Shown one piece after another: positions 1 through 12,888 of a DNA stretch of 64,000 nucleotides (the stretch's first letter is position 1; every line of letters starts with the position of its first letter). The stretch is from Hypoxylon rubiginosum (taxonomy: Eukaryota > Ascomycota > Sordariomycetes > Xylariales > Hypoxylaceae). The stretch is taken from the NCBI GenBank assembly GCA_902806565.1, contig CADCXA010000051.1:372001-436000 (forward strand), written 5' to 3'. Under the pieces are notes generated by a model. That model did not search any database. It was given only the letters and a program-made list of their open reading frames with translations, and was not told the DNA's origin. Made by a program: the position numbers and the translations under genes.

Positions 1-570
1 ATATAATTATTAAATATTATATTTTAATAAACTTTTTAAATAACAGTTTTTTTTATTATAATACTTATTTTTATATTTTTATTTTATTTTTTTTATTAAT
101 TACTTATTTAATTTAAGTTATTATTTAACCTAAGTTTTTTAAATATAGGTTTTTTAACTAATATTATTTCTTTAAACTTAATTATTTTTATTTTATAATA
201 TATTTTTAATAATAACTTTTTAAATTAATTATATATTTATTTAACTTTTATAATAATGTTTAAGGTTATTACTAATATATTATAATTATTTTTACTAAAA
301 AACTTATTATTAAAAACAATATTATTAAATTTAAATTTTAATCGTTAAAAAAAAATATTAAATGCTTTATTTATATTAAACTTTTATATTTTCTTTATAT
401 ATTTAATTTATTTTATAATAAACTTAAAAACTATAATATATTAAAAAAATAAAATATATTAAAAAGATAAAAATTTAATACTTTAGATTTCAGTTATATT
501 ATTAAATAATATAAAAAAAAGTTTATTATTAAACGATAAAATAAAAAGGTAATTATTAAATAATAAAACG

Positions 571-672
571 AAAAGTTTTTTATTAAACTTTAAATTAAAC
601 ACGTTATATTTAAATAAAATAAAAAGTTTCTTATTAAACTTTAAATTAAACACGTTATATTTAAATAAAATA
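571..672. repeat. 51-bp direct tandem duplication
   Basis: Two adjacent copies, 571-621 and 622-672, are identical except for one T/C difference near the start. Each begins AAAAGTTT and contains TTAAACACGTTATATTTAA. Both keep the same CpG (ACACG), unusual in this C-poor block. The near-identity suggests a duplication younger than most of the decay. Confidence 0.8.
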
Positions 673-3600
673 AATAATTTTTTTTTAAATAATAATAAAA
701 CAATGGTTAATTTCTAGTTTAACTTAAATAATAATAATAAGGATAGTATTATTAAAAAAAAGTTTATTAATATAAAATTGGTTTTAAAAAAGATATTATT
801 TTTAAATTATATATTAAATGTTTTTATATTTAAAAAAAAAATAAAGTTAAATTAATGTTTTAAAGTAACGTTAAATAATATAATATAGGTATTTTAAATG
901 TTTAAAACACCGTAAATTTAAAAAGATAAAATATATAATTTAACTAGGTAAATTAAAATAAAATATTATAATATACTTTATATATATTAATATATATTAA
1001 TATAATAATATTTAATTTTTAGTTTATATATTAAATTATTTATACCTTATAAAGTTCTTTTGATTTTTAAGATTAAAGTTTTATTATTAATTTAATTAAT
1101 TAAGGTTTTTTTATAAAATATAAGTTAATTTTATTTAAATTATATAATTTTTTATTAAAAAATAAGTTAGTTTTTTTTAGTTTTTTTATAGTAAATAAAT
1201 TAACCTTATTTAAATTATATAATTTTTTAATAAAAAATAAGTTAGGTTTTTTTAATATATTATATAGTTTTTTTAAAAAAGATAAATCGCTTTTATTTTT
1301 TAGATTATATGGTTTTTTAAATAGTAGATTTTTTTTTTGTTACGAGAAAGTTATAGTTTAAAAAGATTTTATAGTTAATAAAAAAAAATATTTTTATAAA
1401 TATAATTAAAATAAAATATATATTTATAGTTTCTTATATATTAAAGTTATAAAATACTAAAAAACATATAGATTTTTATGTTTTAAATTAAAAATACAGC
1501 TTTTAAAAATAAAAATTAAATATTTTTATAATAATAAAAAATATAATAAAAAATTTAAAAAGTTAAACTAATTAATAAAATAAACGCGGTAGTTTATTTT
1601 ATACTAGTAATATAAAATAAGGTGAAAAAAATAATAGTTGGTTAAGATATTATTAATATTAAAAAACCGGAGAAATATTTAAGAAAATTTTATAAAAACT
1701 AAAAAAAACTAATAAATATAATAAAATTTAATAAAAATAAAGTTATATAACAAATTAATAATATAGCTAAATAATAAAACTTAAATATAAAATGTTTAAT
1801 AATTATATAATATTTTTTACTGGTATAACTATAAAAAAAAAAAAAAAATACTTTAAAATTAAAAATAAAAATAATTAATATTTATTAAAATTATAATTTT
1901 ACCAAAGGTAAAAACTAAATAATTAAACTTTTATTAATATATTTATTTTTTTTATTATAATATTAATTGGTTAAAAATGTTTATATTATTTTTTATATTA
2001 AAATTAAAAAAAACAAGATTAATTAATTTAAAAATATATAAAATTATAAATATATTAATATATTTATTTTTTTATAAACTTTTTTAATAATATTATATAT
2101 TAATAAAAGCTTTATTTAAAAGTAATAGTTTTATTTTAAATATATATTTTTATATTATAATAATATATTTATAATTATTAAATACTTTTTAAATTTTTTA
2201 TTTTTTATATAATTATAAAATAATTAGTTAATTTTTTTCTTTTTTTAAAAGGTAATTTATTTTATAGTAATATTTAATATATTATATTATATATATAAAA
2301 TCCTACGTATAATAATGTTTTTTAAATTATATTTATATAGTTAATTAAGTTTTAAATATTAATATATATCTTAAAAAAAAAAAAATTTATAGATTATAAA
2401 ATTTTAACAATAAAAAACAAATGATTTTTATATTTTTTAAGTTATAAAAAGATATTTATTATATTTTTAATAATAAAAATAATTAATTAAATTAAGATAA
2501 ATATATAAAAAAATATAACTTTATTAAGTTATATTTATATATTTATATTAAGTTAAGTTATTAAATAAGTATATAAAATATAATAAAGGTTTTTTCTTTT
2601 TTTAGTTAATATTATAAATTTTTTTTTTAAATATTTTATTTTAAATTAAATTTATATTTTTTTTATTTTATTTTTATAATAGATATTAATAATTAGTTAA
2701 ACTTTGTTATTATAGTAAATAATTACTAAGTTTTATTATAAAAGTTTATAAAATATATTAATTTATTTATTATATAATAAAATAATAAAATCTTAAATAT
2801 ATTTTATATTATAAATAGTTAAATATAAGCTTTAAATATATAAATATAAGTTATAAATAGTTAAATTTAAGGTATAAATATATATAATATTTATTTAAAG
2901 TTATAATTAATTAATTAATAAATTTAAAACTATAAATTATTATATTAAAATTATAAACTATTATATAATAAATAGGTTTTAAATTTTAAATAATTATATT
3001 AAAGTTATAAACATTTATATTAAAGTTATAAATTATTATATAATAAACAAGTTTTAAGTTTTAAATAATTATATTATAAATAAAATTATAATATTAAATA
3101 AATAAATAAATATATGTTTTAAAAAGTTAAAAATATAATTAATAATATTATAAATAAAATAATATCTTTTATTAGTAATAACCGGGTTTTAATATATAGT
3201 ATAAATAAGGATATAAATAATATAATATATTTAATAAATAATAAAGTAAATATATTTATTATTAATTTATAATTTTTTTAAGCGTTAAAAATTAATATTT
3301 TAATTAAAAACTTTTTATAAATAATATTAATAATTAATAATTTAATTAATAAATATATATATATATATTATATTTATTAATATTAAAAGTATTTATTATA
3401 AAAATAAAACTTAATTATTTCCTTAAGTTATTAGGTTTAGATTTTTATAATATATTTTTTATTAAACGTAAAAAGTTTATTTAAGTATATAAGGTGATTA
3501 TTTTAAACTTAAAACATATAACTTAATTTATAGAAAAAAAAAAAAGATATTTCTAAAGATATTTAAAGGTTATAAAAGTTATAAAAAAGTAATTTAAGAT

Positions 3601-4842
3601 TTTATATTTTTTATAAATATCTATAAATAATAAGTGGAAAATTTATATAAATTAAAAAACATTTATTTTATAGTTACTATAAATAACTTTATTTTAATAT
3701 TATTTATATTATTTATTATATTATTTTATATAGTTTTATATGTTATTTTTTATATATTTATATATAGTTTTTAATGTGGTTTTTTAGTTGTTTTTATTAT
3801 TTTAATATTAAGTAAGTTATATTTTAAGTGTTTAAGTAGGTTAAATAAACCTATATTTTTCTAATAAAAGGTATAATAAAAAAAGTTTAAAAAATAAAAT
3901 AAAATAAAAATAAAGTTATAATATTTTAAGTAATTAATTATATAATTTATTTATATAAATATAAATTAAAAATTAATTCCCAGCGAGCTTTTATTAATAA
4001 TCTTATAATTAAGCTTTAGTTTTAATTAATTATTTATTTTTAGTTTTTTTATATTTAGTTTTTTTATTTTTAATTATTTTATTTTTAGTTTTATTATTTT
4101 TATTATATTTATTACCGTTGTTTTTATTATTGTTATTTTTATTATTATTTTTATCGTGTTTAATTTAAATAAATATTATATAAATTAATTTAGATTTTTA
4201 ATCTTTAGAATTAATTAATACTTATTAATATAATTATTTTTTTTTATTTTAAATTAGGAAATTATATAGTAATTTATTATTATAATATAAATTTTATATA
4301 AATAAAATTAGCGGTTTTATAAAATTAATGTATTTTATATTATTATATAATAAATAAAATGGTTTATTAAATTAAAAAAAAAGTATATTTTAATTATTAG
4401 TATTTAAAAGTTTAATAAATATATATAAATATAAACTGGTAATTTTTTTTTATATTATATTTTTATATATAAATAAAATAATTATATTAAAAAAAAGCCT
4501 AATATTTAACGTTATTAAATATTATATTTATAATTTAAAGTTAAATTATATTATAAATTATTACTAGTTTAACTAATTAATATAAAAAAGCTTTTATATT
4601 AAGTTTGGTTTTTTAATATAATAAAAATTTTACGTTTAATTATAAAGCGGTCGCTTATAATTAAATTAATAAGTTTAATAAATAGTTAAATGGTTTTATA
4701 TTTTTAAGTAAGTTTTTTATAAAGTTATAAATAATTAATTAATATAAGTATTTTAAGGAAGGATTTTTTAATAAATAAATCCTTAATAAAAGTATTTAAT
4801 TTTATATTTTATTCTTTTATTAATTATAAATAAATAAGTATT

Positions 4843-5009
4843 TCTTTTTTTTTTATTTTTTTCTTTGCCTTTTTTTTTACCTCCTCCTTTATTTTTTTCT
4901 TTACTTCTTTTTTTACTTTTTTCTTTACCTTTTTTTTTATTTTTTCCTTTATTTTTTTTTTTATTTTTTTTTTTATCTTTTTTTTTATTTTTTTTTTTAC
5001 CTTTTTTAC
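4843..5009. repeat. Long polypyrimidine tract
   Basis: About 165 bases that are almost entirely T with scattered C and isolated A on the plus strand, so nearly pure purine on the minus strand. Runs of 7-12 T are interrupted by CTTT, ACC, CCTCC and ATTT at loosely regular spacing. It is strongly strand-asymmetric, unlike the A/T-balanced surroundings. The minus strand could be a decayed Lys/Glu/Gly-rich coding tail, or it may be simple-sequence expansion; nothing decides between these. Confidence 0.6.
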
Positions 5010-7969
5010 TTGCTTATAAGTTTATTAATAATATAAAACTAATAATAAAATAGGTTTTTTTTTTTAATAAAAAGATAATATAAATAGTAGTTTTAATATA
5101 AAAAACTTTTAGTGTTTTTATTTATTTTAAAAAACTTATTTTATTTTTAATAAAAACGGGTTTAAAATTAATAATTATATAGTAGTTTATTTTAAAGTTT
5201 CTTGCTTTTTTTTATATATTATTATATAAGCCTTAAAAATTTTCTTTTTTATATTTGTTATTTTAAATTAAAATATTATATTTTTATTATAAAAATTATT
5301 AAATATTATCGATTTATAATTAAAAAGTTTTATTATATAAAAATATCTTTTAGTTTAAATTTAAAAGTGTTAAATAAACTAAAAATACCTAGCTTTTTAA
5401 AAATAAGAAAGTAATTTAAGATTAAATTTATAATAAATATTATTATAAAATTAATAATATATAAGTTAATTATTATTTTTAAAAAAAACTTAAATTTAAT
5501 ATTTTATTAAAATTTATATATTAATTAAATAAAAAATTATATAAATTATATAAATTTATTATTAATTATTTTATAAATTAATATATATAATGTTTTTTTA
5601 CTGGTCCTTATAATAAAAAAAATATAAAAAGTAATTTTTATTTATAAAGTTATTTAGTTTTAAAACTAATTATATATTAAATGTTTTATTTTTTTATATA
5701 TAGTTATTCTTTTTTTTAAAACGTTAAATATATATATAATATTTTTATTAATAATATCGAAATTCTTAAAATAATTATATTATAATATACTTTTATTTAA
5801 TATATTTTTAATTAATATATTTTTAATTAATATATTCTAAATTATTTTACCTTTTTATAAGTTAATAAAAAATTATATAAATATATTTAAACTTATTATA
5901 TAAATTATATTATTTATATTATTTATAATATAAAAAATAATAAACGTGTTAAGCTAAGTATTAAATATAATATACTGCTTATATTTTTTTTTTTATTAGT
6001 TAATAACTATAATATAAAATTATAAATAATAATATAAATATATTAAATAAAAGTTTTTATTAAAAAATTTATAGATGTTTTTATAAAAATAATTTAATTA
6101 ATATTTATATTTATTAAGTATTATTTATTAATTGTTTTTTAAATAATAATCTTAATATAAAAACATTATAAAAAATAAAAATATTAAAGTTATTATAAAT
6201 AAAAATATAATATAAAAAAATTAATAATTATATAGTTAAAAAGGTTTAATAAAAGTAATAATTACTTTTTTTTACCTTTTTTTATATTTTTTTATAAATG
6301 GTTTTTTATTATAATTAAAAAATAATTAAATTATTTATATTATATAATAACTTACTAAATTATATGTTTTTATTTATAAGATTATTACGTTAAAAATAAA
6401 AAGTTATATATATTTAAAATTAAAAAAATAAAGTTAAAAAGCCGGTGGTTAATAATTTCACTTATTTTAATTAGTTATATTTTATTAATTATTTAAATAA
6501 AAATGCTTTTTTTAAATATAAAACTATTATATAATATTTTGTTTTTTTAATAAATTAATAATAATATATATAACATATTAATATTTAAATAATTTTTAAA
6601 ATAAATTAAATATAAATTAAAAAATACATAGGAGATTAATATATAAAAGTTAATATATATAATTATAATTAATTAAAAATATATAATTTAATTAAATAAG
6701 TTTAAAAATAACGTTAAAAAATTTATAAAAAAGGTTTTTTATTATTAAAAAAAAGTGGCGATTTAATTTAAACTATTAATAAAAATTTTATTTTTATTAT
6801 AATAAAAAATATATTCTTATTTTAAGTTACTAAAAAAAATTCCGTTTATATTATAATAAAAGGTAAATTTTTAGTTTATAATTTTTTAAATAAGAAGTTT
6901 TTAACGGTTTATATTAAAACAGGTTATTTATTATAATTAAAAATATAAATAAACGTTTTAACGTTAAATATATATTAAAAATATTTTTTTTAATATAATT
7001 AAAAATAGTTTATTATATTAACTTATTAAAACTTAAAAAATTCTTTTTTATTATATAGTAATAATTAATAAAAGTGTTTAACGTATTATTTTTTAAATTT
7101 TAAAGTTTTATTAAAAATTTTAAATATAATTTTTAAAAGTTATAAAATAATAAAACAGCGACGAAAATTTATTACTTTAATTTCCTAAAAAACTAATAAT
7201 AAGTAAATTTATTTAAATTAATGAAAAAATTTAAACCAGTTTATAATAATACTAAGAAATTATTTTATATGTTTAATTATAAAATTAATACCAGTAAAAA
7301 ACTTATTAATATAAAATAAAAGCTTGTTTATATTTTTTAATTAGTTTTTTAAGTTAATTAAACTTGTAAATTTAACACACGTTAAAAATATTTCCGTTTT
7401 ATTTTATAGATATTAAAACTAGTTATTTAAAAATACCAACTTATTAATTAAACTTAATAAATCGTTAAAGAAATTTTCTATGGTTAATTTTACACACTTA
7501 GTTATTTACTTTTTTAAGTTATTTAATAAAATATATTTTACTATATTATTAATATTAATATAAAGGTTTTTTAATATTAAAGATTTTATTAAAAAAGTAT
7601 TTTATAAATATTATATATTATTTAAAATCTAAAGTAAAATCTAGTGGTTACTACTTATATAATTATTTGTTATATTTATTATAATAATTTAATTAATATA
7701 AAAAAAGAAAATAAAACTAGTTAAAACTTAAAATTCTTTTAAAGTTTTATATTTATAAAAAACAAAAAATGGTTTATAAAAAAAAATAAATAATAATATA
7801 TAATATATAAAATAAATTAAAATAAGTAAGGTTTTTTAATAAAATAATTAATAAATTAGTTTATATATAATTTAATGTTATTAATATATAACTAATATTT
7901 TATATTTAAAATATTTAAAGTTTAAATATTAATATATTATTTTTTATTACTTTTTAATTATATAAAAAC

Positions 7970-8960
7970 TAAATTATTTAATAATATTAATAAAATTATT
8001 TATCTTAAAATAAAATCCGTTAAAAACTTTAATAAAAATATAATATTTATATTAATATATAAACTTTTTAATAATATTTATTTAAACGTAGTTATAATTT
8101 TAACGAACTTAAAAAAATTATTACCTAATAATATCGCCAGGATTAGTTAATTAAAATTTAAGTTTTTTAAAAGTTTTAATAAAAATATAGTATTTATATA
8201 GTTTTATAAACTTTTAAATTATATTTAAATAAAAATAACCTTAATAAATATAAGGAAATTTTTATTTAATAATATTAAAAAAAAAAACTATTTAAACTTA
8301 ATATTATTTAAAGATTTAAATAAAAATATAATATTTATATTAACTTATAAACTTTTAACTAATATTTAAATAAATATAATTTTATTAAATTCCAGTTTAT
8401 TTTTATTTAATAATATTAAAAAAATTAGTTATTTAAAAATATAATTTTTTAAAAATTATAACAAGAATATAACGTTTTTATTAACTAAAAAACCTTAAAA
8501 TAATATTTAATTAAATATAACTTAAATTAAATTAAAAATATTTTTATTTAATAATATTAAAAGAATTAATTCCTTAAAAACATAATTTTTTAAAAATTGT
8601 AATAAAATTATAATATTTATATTAACTAAAAAATTTTAAAGTAATATTTAATTAAATATAATCTTAATTAATAAGAGGAGATTTTTATTTATTAATATAA
8701 AAAAAATTAATTATTTAAAATTATAATTTTTTAAAAATTTTATAAAAATTATTATATTTATATTATTTTATAAATCCTTTATTAATATTTAACTTAATAT
8801 AATTTTATTAAATTTAAAAAAGTTATTATTTAATAATATTAAAAAGATTAGTTATTTTATTAAGAAATTATTAAAAGATTTTAATAAAAATATAATATTT
8901 ATATAAATATATAAATTTTTTAATGGTATTTAAACTAATAAAAGCTTAATAAAAATAAAA
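7970..8960. repeat. Decayed tandem array, unit about 141 bp
   Basis: A recognisable anchor close to AATATAATATTTATATTAA recurs near 8041, 8190, 8331, 8471, 8611, 8751 and 8893, so spacings are about 149, 141, 140, 140, 140 and 142 bases. A second anchor close to TTTATTTAATAATATTAAAA recurs at a matching offset (about 8260, 8400, 8541, 8683 and 8827). Units have diverged mostly by C/T and G/A differences plus small indels. This is a satellite-like or coding-repeat array of about seven units. A 141-base unit could be a 47-residue protein repeat, but no reading frame survives to support that. Confidence 0.65.
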
Positions 8961-11900
8961 TTAATATTAATAATATCTAAGTAAATATATTTATATTTTT
9001 TAAAGTAAAGTTATTTTATTTTAAAATTATTAATTATTTAATATAAAAATATTTTAATATTAATTTAATATTATATTTTTTTTAATATAAATTAATATAA
9101 TAAAGTGTAATATAATATAATTCAATAAAATATAAAAAGAAAATAAAAAAATAAATATAAGATTATTTTTTTTATATAAATTTCTATAATAAAACTATTT
9201 TTAATTATTTATAGTTTATTAAAAAAGTTAATATAAGTTATACCCTTTTTATTAAAATTTATTTAAAAAATAATATAAAATAAAAAGTTACTAATCTAGT
9301 TAAATATAAATAATATAAAAATAATATAATTAAATTTTACTATAATTATAAGCTTAAATTAAATATATTAATAAATATAAAAAAAAATCTAATATATAAA
9401 TTAATATATATAATTATAAAATAACTTATCTTTAAAAATATAATTTAATCTAAGTATATTTAAATATATTTAAAAGCTATAAATTATTAATATAATTAAA
9501 AAAAAGTTTATTATAATAAAAAATAAAAACTTCTTTTAATTTTAAAATTAAATTAATTATAAAATATAAATAAATATTAAAAATTTTATTTTATTAGATT
9601 TAAAATTTATATAAATATTAATACTTATTCTCGTAAAATTATATAATATAATATTAATAGATTTAATAATTTACCTATAAATGTAACCGATTAATACCTT
9701 AAAATAATTATTACGTTAAGATTTTAACCTTAAATAACTTATATAAATTATAAAATTAAAACTTCTTTTATAATTTAAATATAATATTAATTAATTATAT
9801 AAACTAGGTTTTAAATAACTATACGGTTTATAAATAAAATAAAAATAAAATACTTATAAAATATATATATTTTAAAATTATATAAGTTCTATATAAATTA
9901 ATATAATATAAAAATTAAATAATAATAACTTTTTCTTTAAATTAATATAATTAATTGTTAAATTATAAATAAATTAATATTTATATTATTAAATGTTAAT
10001 ATTAATATTATATTATTAATAATATTTTAAAAATTTATATAATCTAAATCTATTTAAAAAATATTAGTTTTATATTTAAATTATAATATATATTATTTTT
10101 AGAAATTTATTATAATAAGAAATAGCTTAGTATATTTATTTATAAAATATCTATATTATTAAATAATAGAAAAATAAAGTTACTAGCTATATTAACGAAT
10201 TTTAAATAAATTTAAATAATATAAAAATAAAGAATTATATTATAAACTTGATTTTTAATCTTTTGTTATTAAAATTAATATATTAACTAAAAAAACTAAT
10301 ATATAAATATAACCTTAATAATTTCCTAGTCTTAAAAATATAATAGATTTATAATAAATAATTAGTATAATATTTATTAAAACTTATTAAAAATAAAAAC
10401 TATTTATATTTTAATAAATATATCGGTTTAAAAAATTATTTAAAATAATATAAAAAAGATAAAAAAAAGCTGATATTAATATTTAATAAGTTTTTATATA
10501 ACAAGATAATATAATATATAACTTAATTAAATAAAATAAAAAAACAAATAAAAATAAAATAAATATAATTATATAATTACTTATTAAATATCTTAAAAAT
10601 AAAAAAATAAACTTAAAAAATGTTAAAAATTAATATATTATTTTTTATAGTAATTATAAATTACTTATTTTTTAAATATATATTTATAATATAAAGTTAC
10701 CAGGATAGTAAAAATAGTTATTTTAATTATTAATTATTTTTTATTTAAATAAATACTTATTTAATTTACTAGGTATTATTTTATTATTTAAAATATTAAT
10801 ATTTAAATATATATTTAGGTAAATAAATACTAAATAAATAAATACTAGATAATAAAAATTATTATTTTTATTTATTAAAAGTTTTAATTTTATTAGTTTT
10901 TTAAAATTTATATAACTTTTTTTAGTTTATTATAATAAAAGTTTTTTTTTATATTATATTTAACATTATAATAAATAAAAATAATCTAGTTTTTATAAAC
11001 CTTTTTAAAAATATATTACATATAAAATTATAATTAGATTATTTATTTTAAATTATAAAAAAAAAATCTTATTTTAAATATATTTTAAATATCTTATAAA
11101 TTAAATTATAAAAACATATATAATAATAATCTAATTATTTTTATAAGCTTTTTTTAATAAATTTATATTTAATATATAAAGTTTAAAATATTATTTAAAT
11201 TATTATTAGTTTATTTTTTATAATAATTTATATTAATTTTTTTAAAATTAAAATTTCTTAAATATTAGTTACCGTAATATTAATATATAAGTTTAAAAGC
11301 TTTTTATATTTATTAAAATTAAAATTTTATTATAAAAACCTAGCTTTTATTATTTAAAAAATTATAACTTTTAAAATAATAATATTAAATATTTATACCA
11401 TTAAAAATATTAAAAATAAATATAATAAGTTCTTTTATTTAACAAGTTTTTTTATTTGTTATTTTTATATATATAAAAACATTTATAACTGTTAAATTTA
11501 TTGCTTTTTATATAATAATATTTTAATTTCTTTTATCGCTTAAACAATTTTATAATAATATTATTATTTTATAATATTAATATTCTTATTAATAAAATAC
11601 TTTATAATAATATTTTATATAATATTTAATACTTTTTTTTATTTAATATTTATTTAAATAAAAAATAAATTAAATATAAATAATACTTATTTATAATAAT
11701 TATTTTATTTATATTTATAAATTTATATTTTAAGGTTTTAAGTTTTTATAACTAGTTATTTTTAAATAAATCCTTAAAGTTATAATAAAAACTTTAACTT
11801 ATTTTAACTAATAAATTATATAAGTTATAAAAAAAAGTTAATTAATTTTTTAATATATAACTTTTAAATTTAACTATATATACACGTAAAATTTATTATT

Positions 11901-12269
11901 TAAATAATAAAATTATAAGTTAAAAAGTTATTATATTATCTTAATATTAAAATTTTATATATAAATAAACTTAGTTTATATTTTCCTTAATATTAATAAG
12001 TTAAACTTTTTATTTAAATTATAAAAATTATATATTTTTTATTTAAATTTTAAAAATAATAAATAAATTTATAGTTTTATTTAAATAATAAAAACTTAAA
12101 AAATCTTAATATATAATAATTAAAATATTAAAATTAAAATAAGTAAAAAAATTATTATTTAATATATAATAAACTATATTATTAAAATTACCAACTTAGT
12201 TAAAAATTTTAAAAATTTTTAATATAATATTTTATATATTTTATAATATAAAAACCTTAGCTTAATTAT

Positions 12270-12401
12270 AATTTAAATATAATTTAATAATAACTTAATT
12301 ATAACTTAATAATAACTTAATTATAATTTAATAATAATTTAATTATAACTTAATAATAATTTAATAATAACTTAATAATAATTTTATAATAATTTAAATA
12401 T
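12270..12401. repeat. 11-bp minisatellite, about 12 copies
   Basis: Consecutive 11-mers of the form AAYTTAATWAT run from 12270 to 12401 without a break in phase, for example AACTTAATTAT, AACTTAATAAT and AATTTAATAAT. Differences between copies are nearly all C/T or A/T at fixed positions. The array ends about 140 bp before the left isochore border. Confidence 0.75.
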
Positions 12402-12573
12402 TATTATAAATATTTTATAAATATAATAAATTTAATTTTAAGTTTAAATATAATTATAATTAGTTATTATATATTTTTTATAATTTAAATTAATAAAATA
12501 TATTAATTTATTAAGAACCCAATATATTTATATAATATAGGAATTATATATATTATAGTTTTAACTTATTTTA

Positions 12574-12609
12574 CAGGTTTGGCAGGTTTGGCGGATTTGG
12601 CGAACTTGG
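12574..12609 (+). repeat. 9-bp tandem repeat at the left isochore border
   Basis: Four consecutive 9-mers, CAGGTTTGG, CAGGTTTGG, CGGATTTGG and CGAACTTGG, lie exactly where sequence changes from almost pure A/T to normal composition. They are the first G-rich bases after 12.5 kb of A/T. Whether they mark an insertion edge or the limit of RIP spread cannot be told from one copy. Confidence 0.7.
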
Positions 12610-12888
12610 CACTTTTATCACTTTGGTGGTTTAGCGTAAATTTACAGCGGAGATAGCTCTGGCTTACGAGTAGAAATGGCCCCTCATTATATGTTACATT
12701 GTAGATGAGATCCTTGGATATGAGTGGTCAGAGAAAAGCTGAATATGCATATTCCCCGCCGATATGGAGGTGGTGTAATCTCTAGCGGAAGAAATTGGAT
12801 GATCGAGCTCTAAAACAAATATACTCTACTTACGACTCCTCTGGACTCATCCCTACAGTCTACTAGGCATATAATACTGCAGTTCACC
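12610..12888 (+). promoter_or_regulatory. 5' region of the DUF7580-like gene
   Basis: This normal-composition stretch separates the isochore border from the first start codon and must hold the promoter. A short pyrimidine-rich segment (about 12,820-12,860) precedes the ATG. I see no clear TATA box or known operator. Confidence 0.3.

Larger units (their letters stand above)
1..12540. other. A/T isochore, RIP-like decayed repeats (left)
   Basis: Nearly every base is A or T; hand counts of single 60-base lines give about 5-10% G+C. Stop codons saturate all six frames, and the few open stretches are low-complexity Phe/Leu/Ile/Lys strings. The remaining C and G sit mostly in CT, CC, CG and their complements, while CpA is scarce and TpA abundant. 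That is the pattern expected from C-to-T change on both strands by RIP in Pezizomycotina. I see no intact gene, tRNA or rRNA. Several decayed tandem arrays inside the block are listed separately. The block is inferred to be old transposon sequence and probably heterochromatic; the parent elements are not recognisable here. Confidence 0.85.

Noticed and set aside
4865..5053. Open frame of 62 codons, almost all Phe/Leu/Ser
   Set aside because: Produced by the polypyrimidine tract; low complexity only.
5202..5414. 70-codon open frame in the left A/T block
   Set aside because: Start is not ATG; composition is Ile/Tyr/Lys/Phe only, with no motif.
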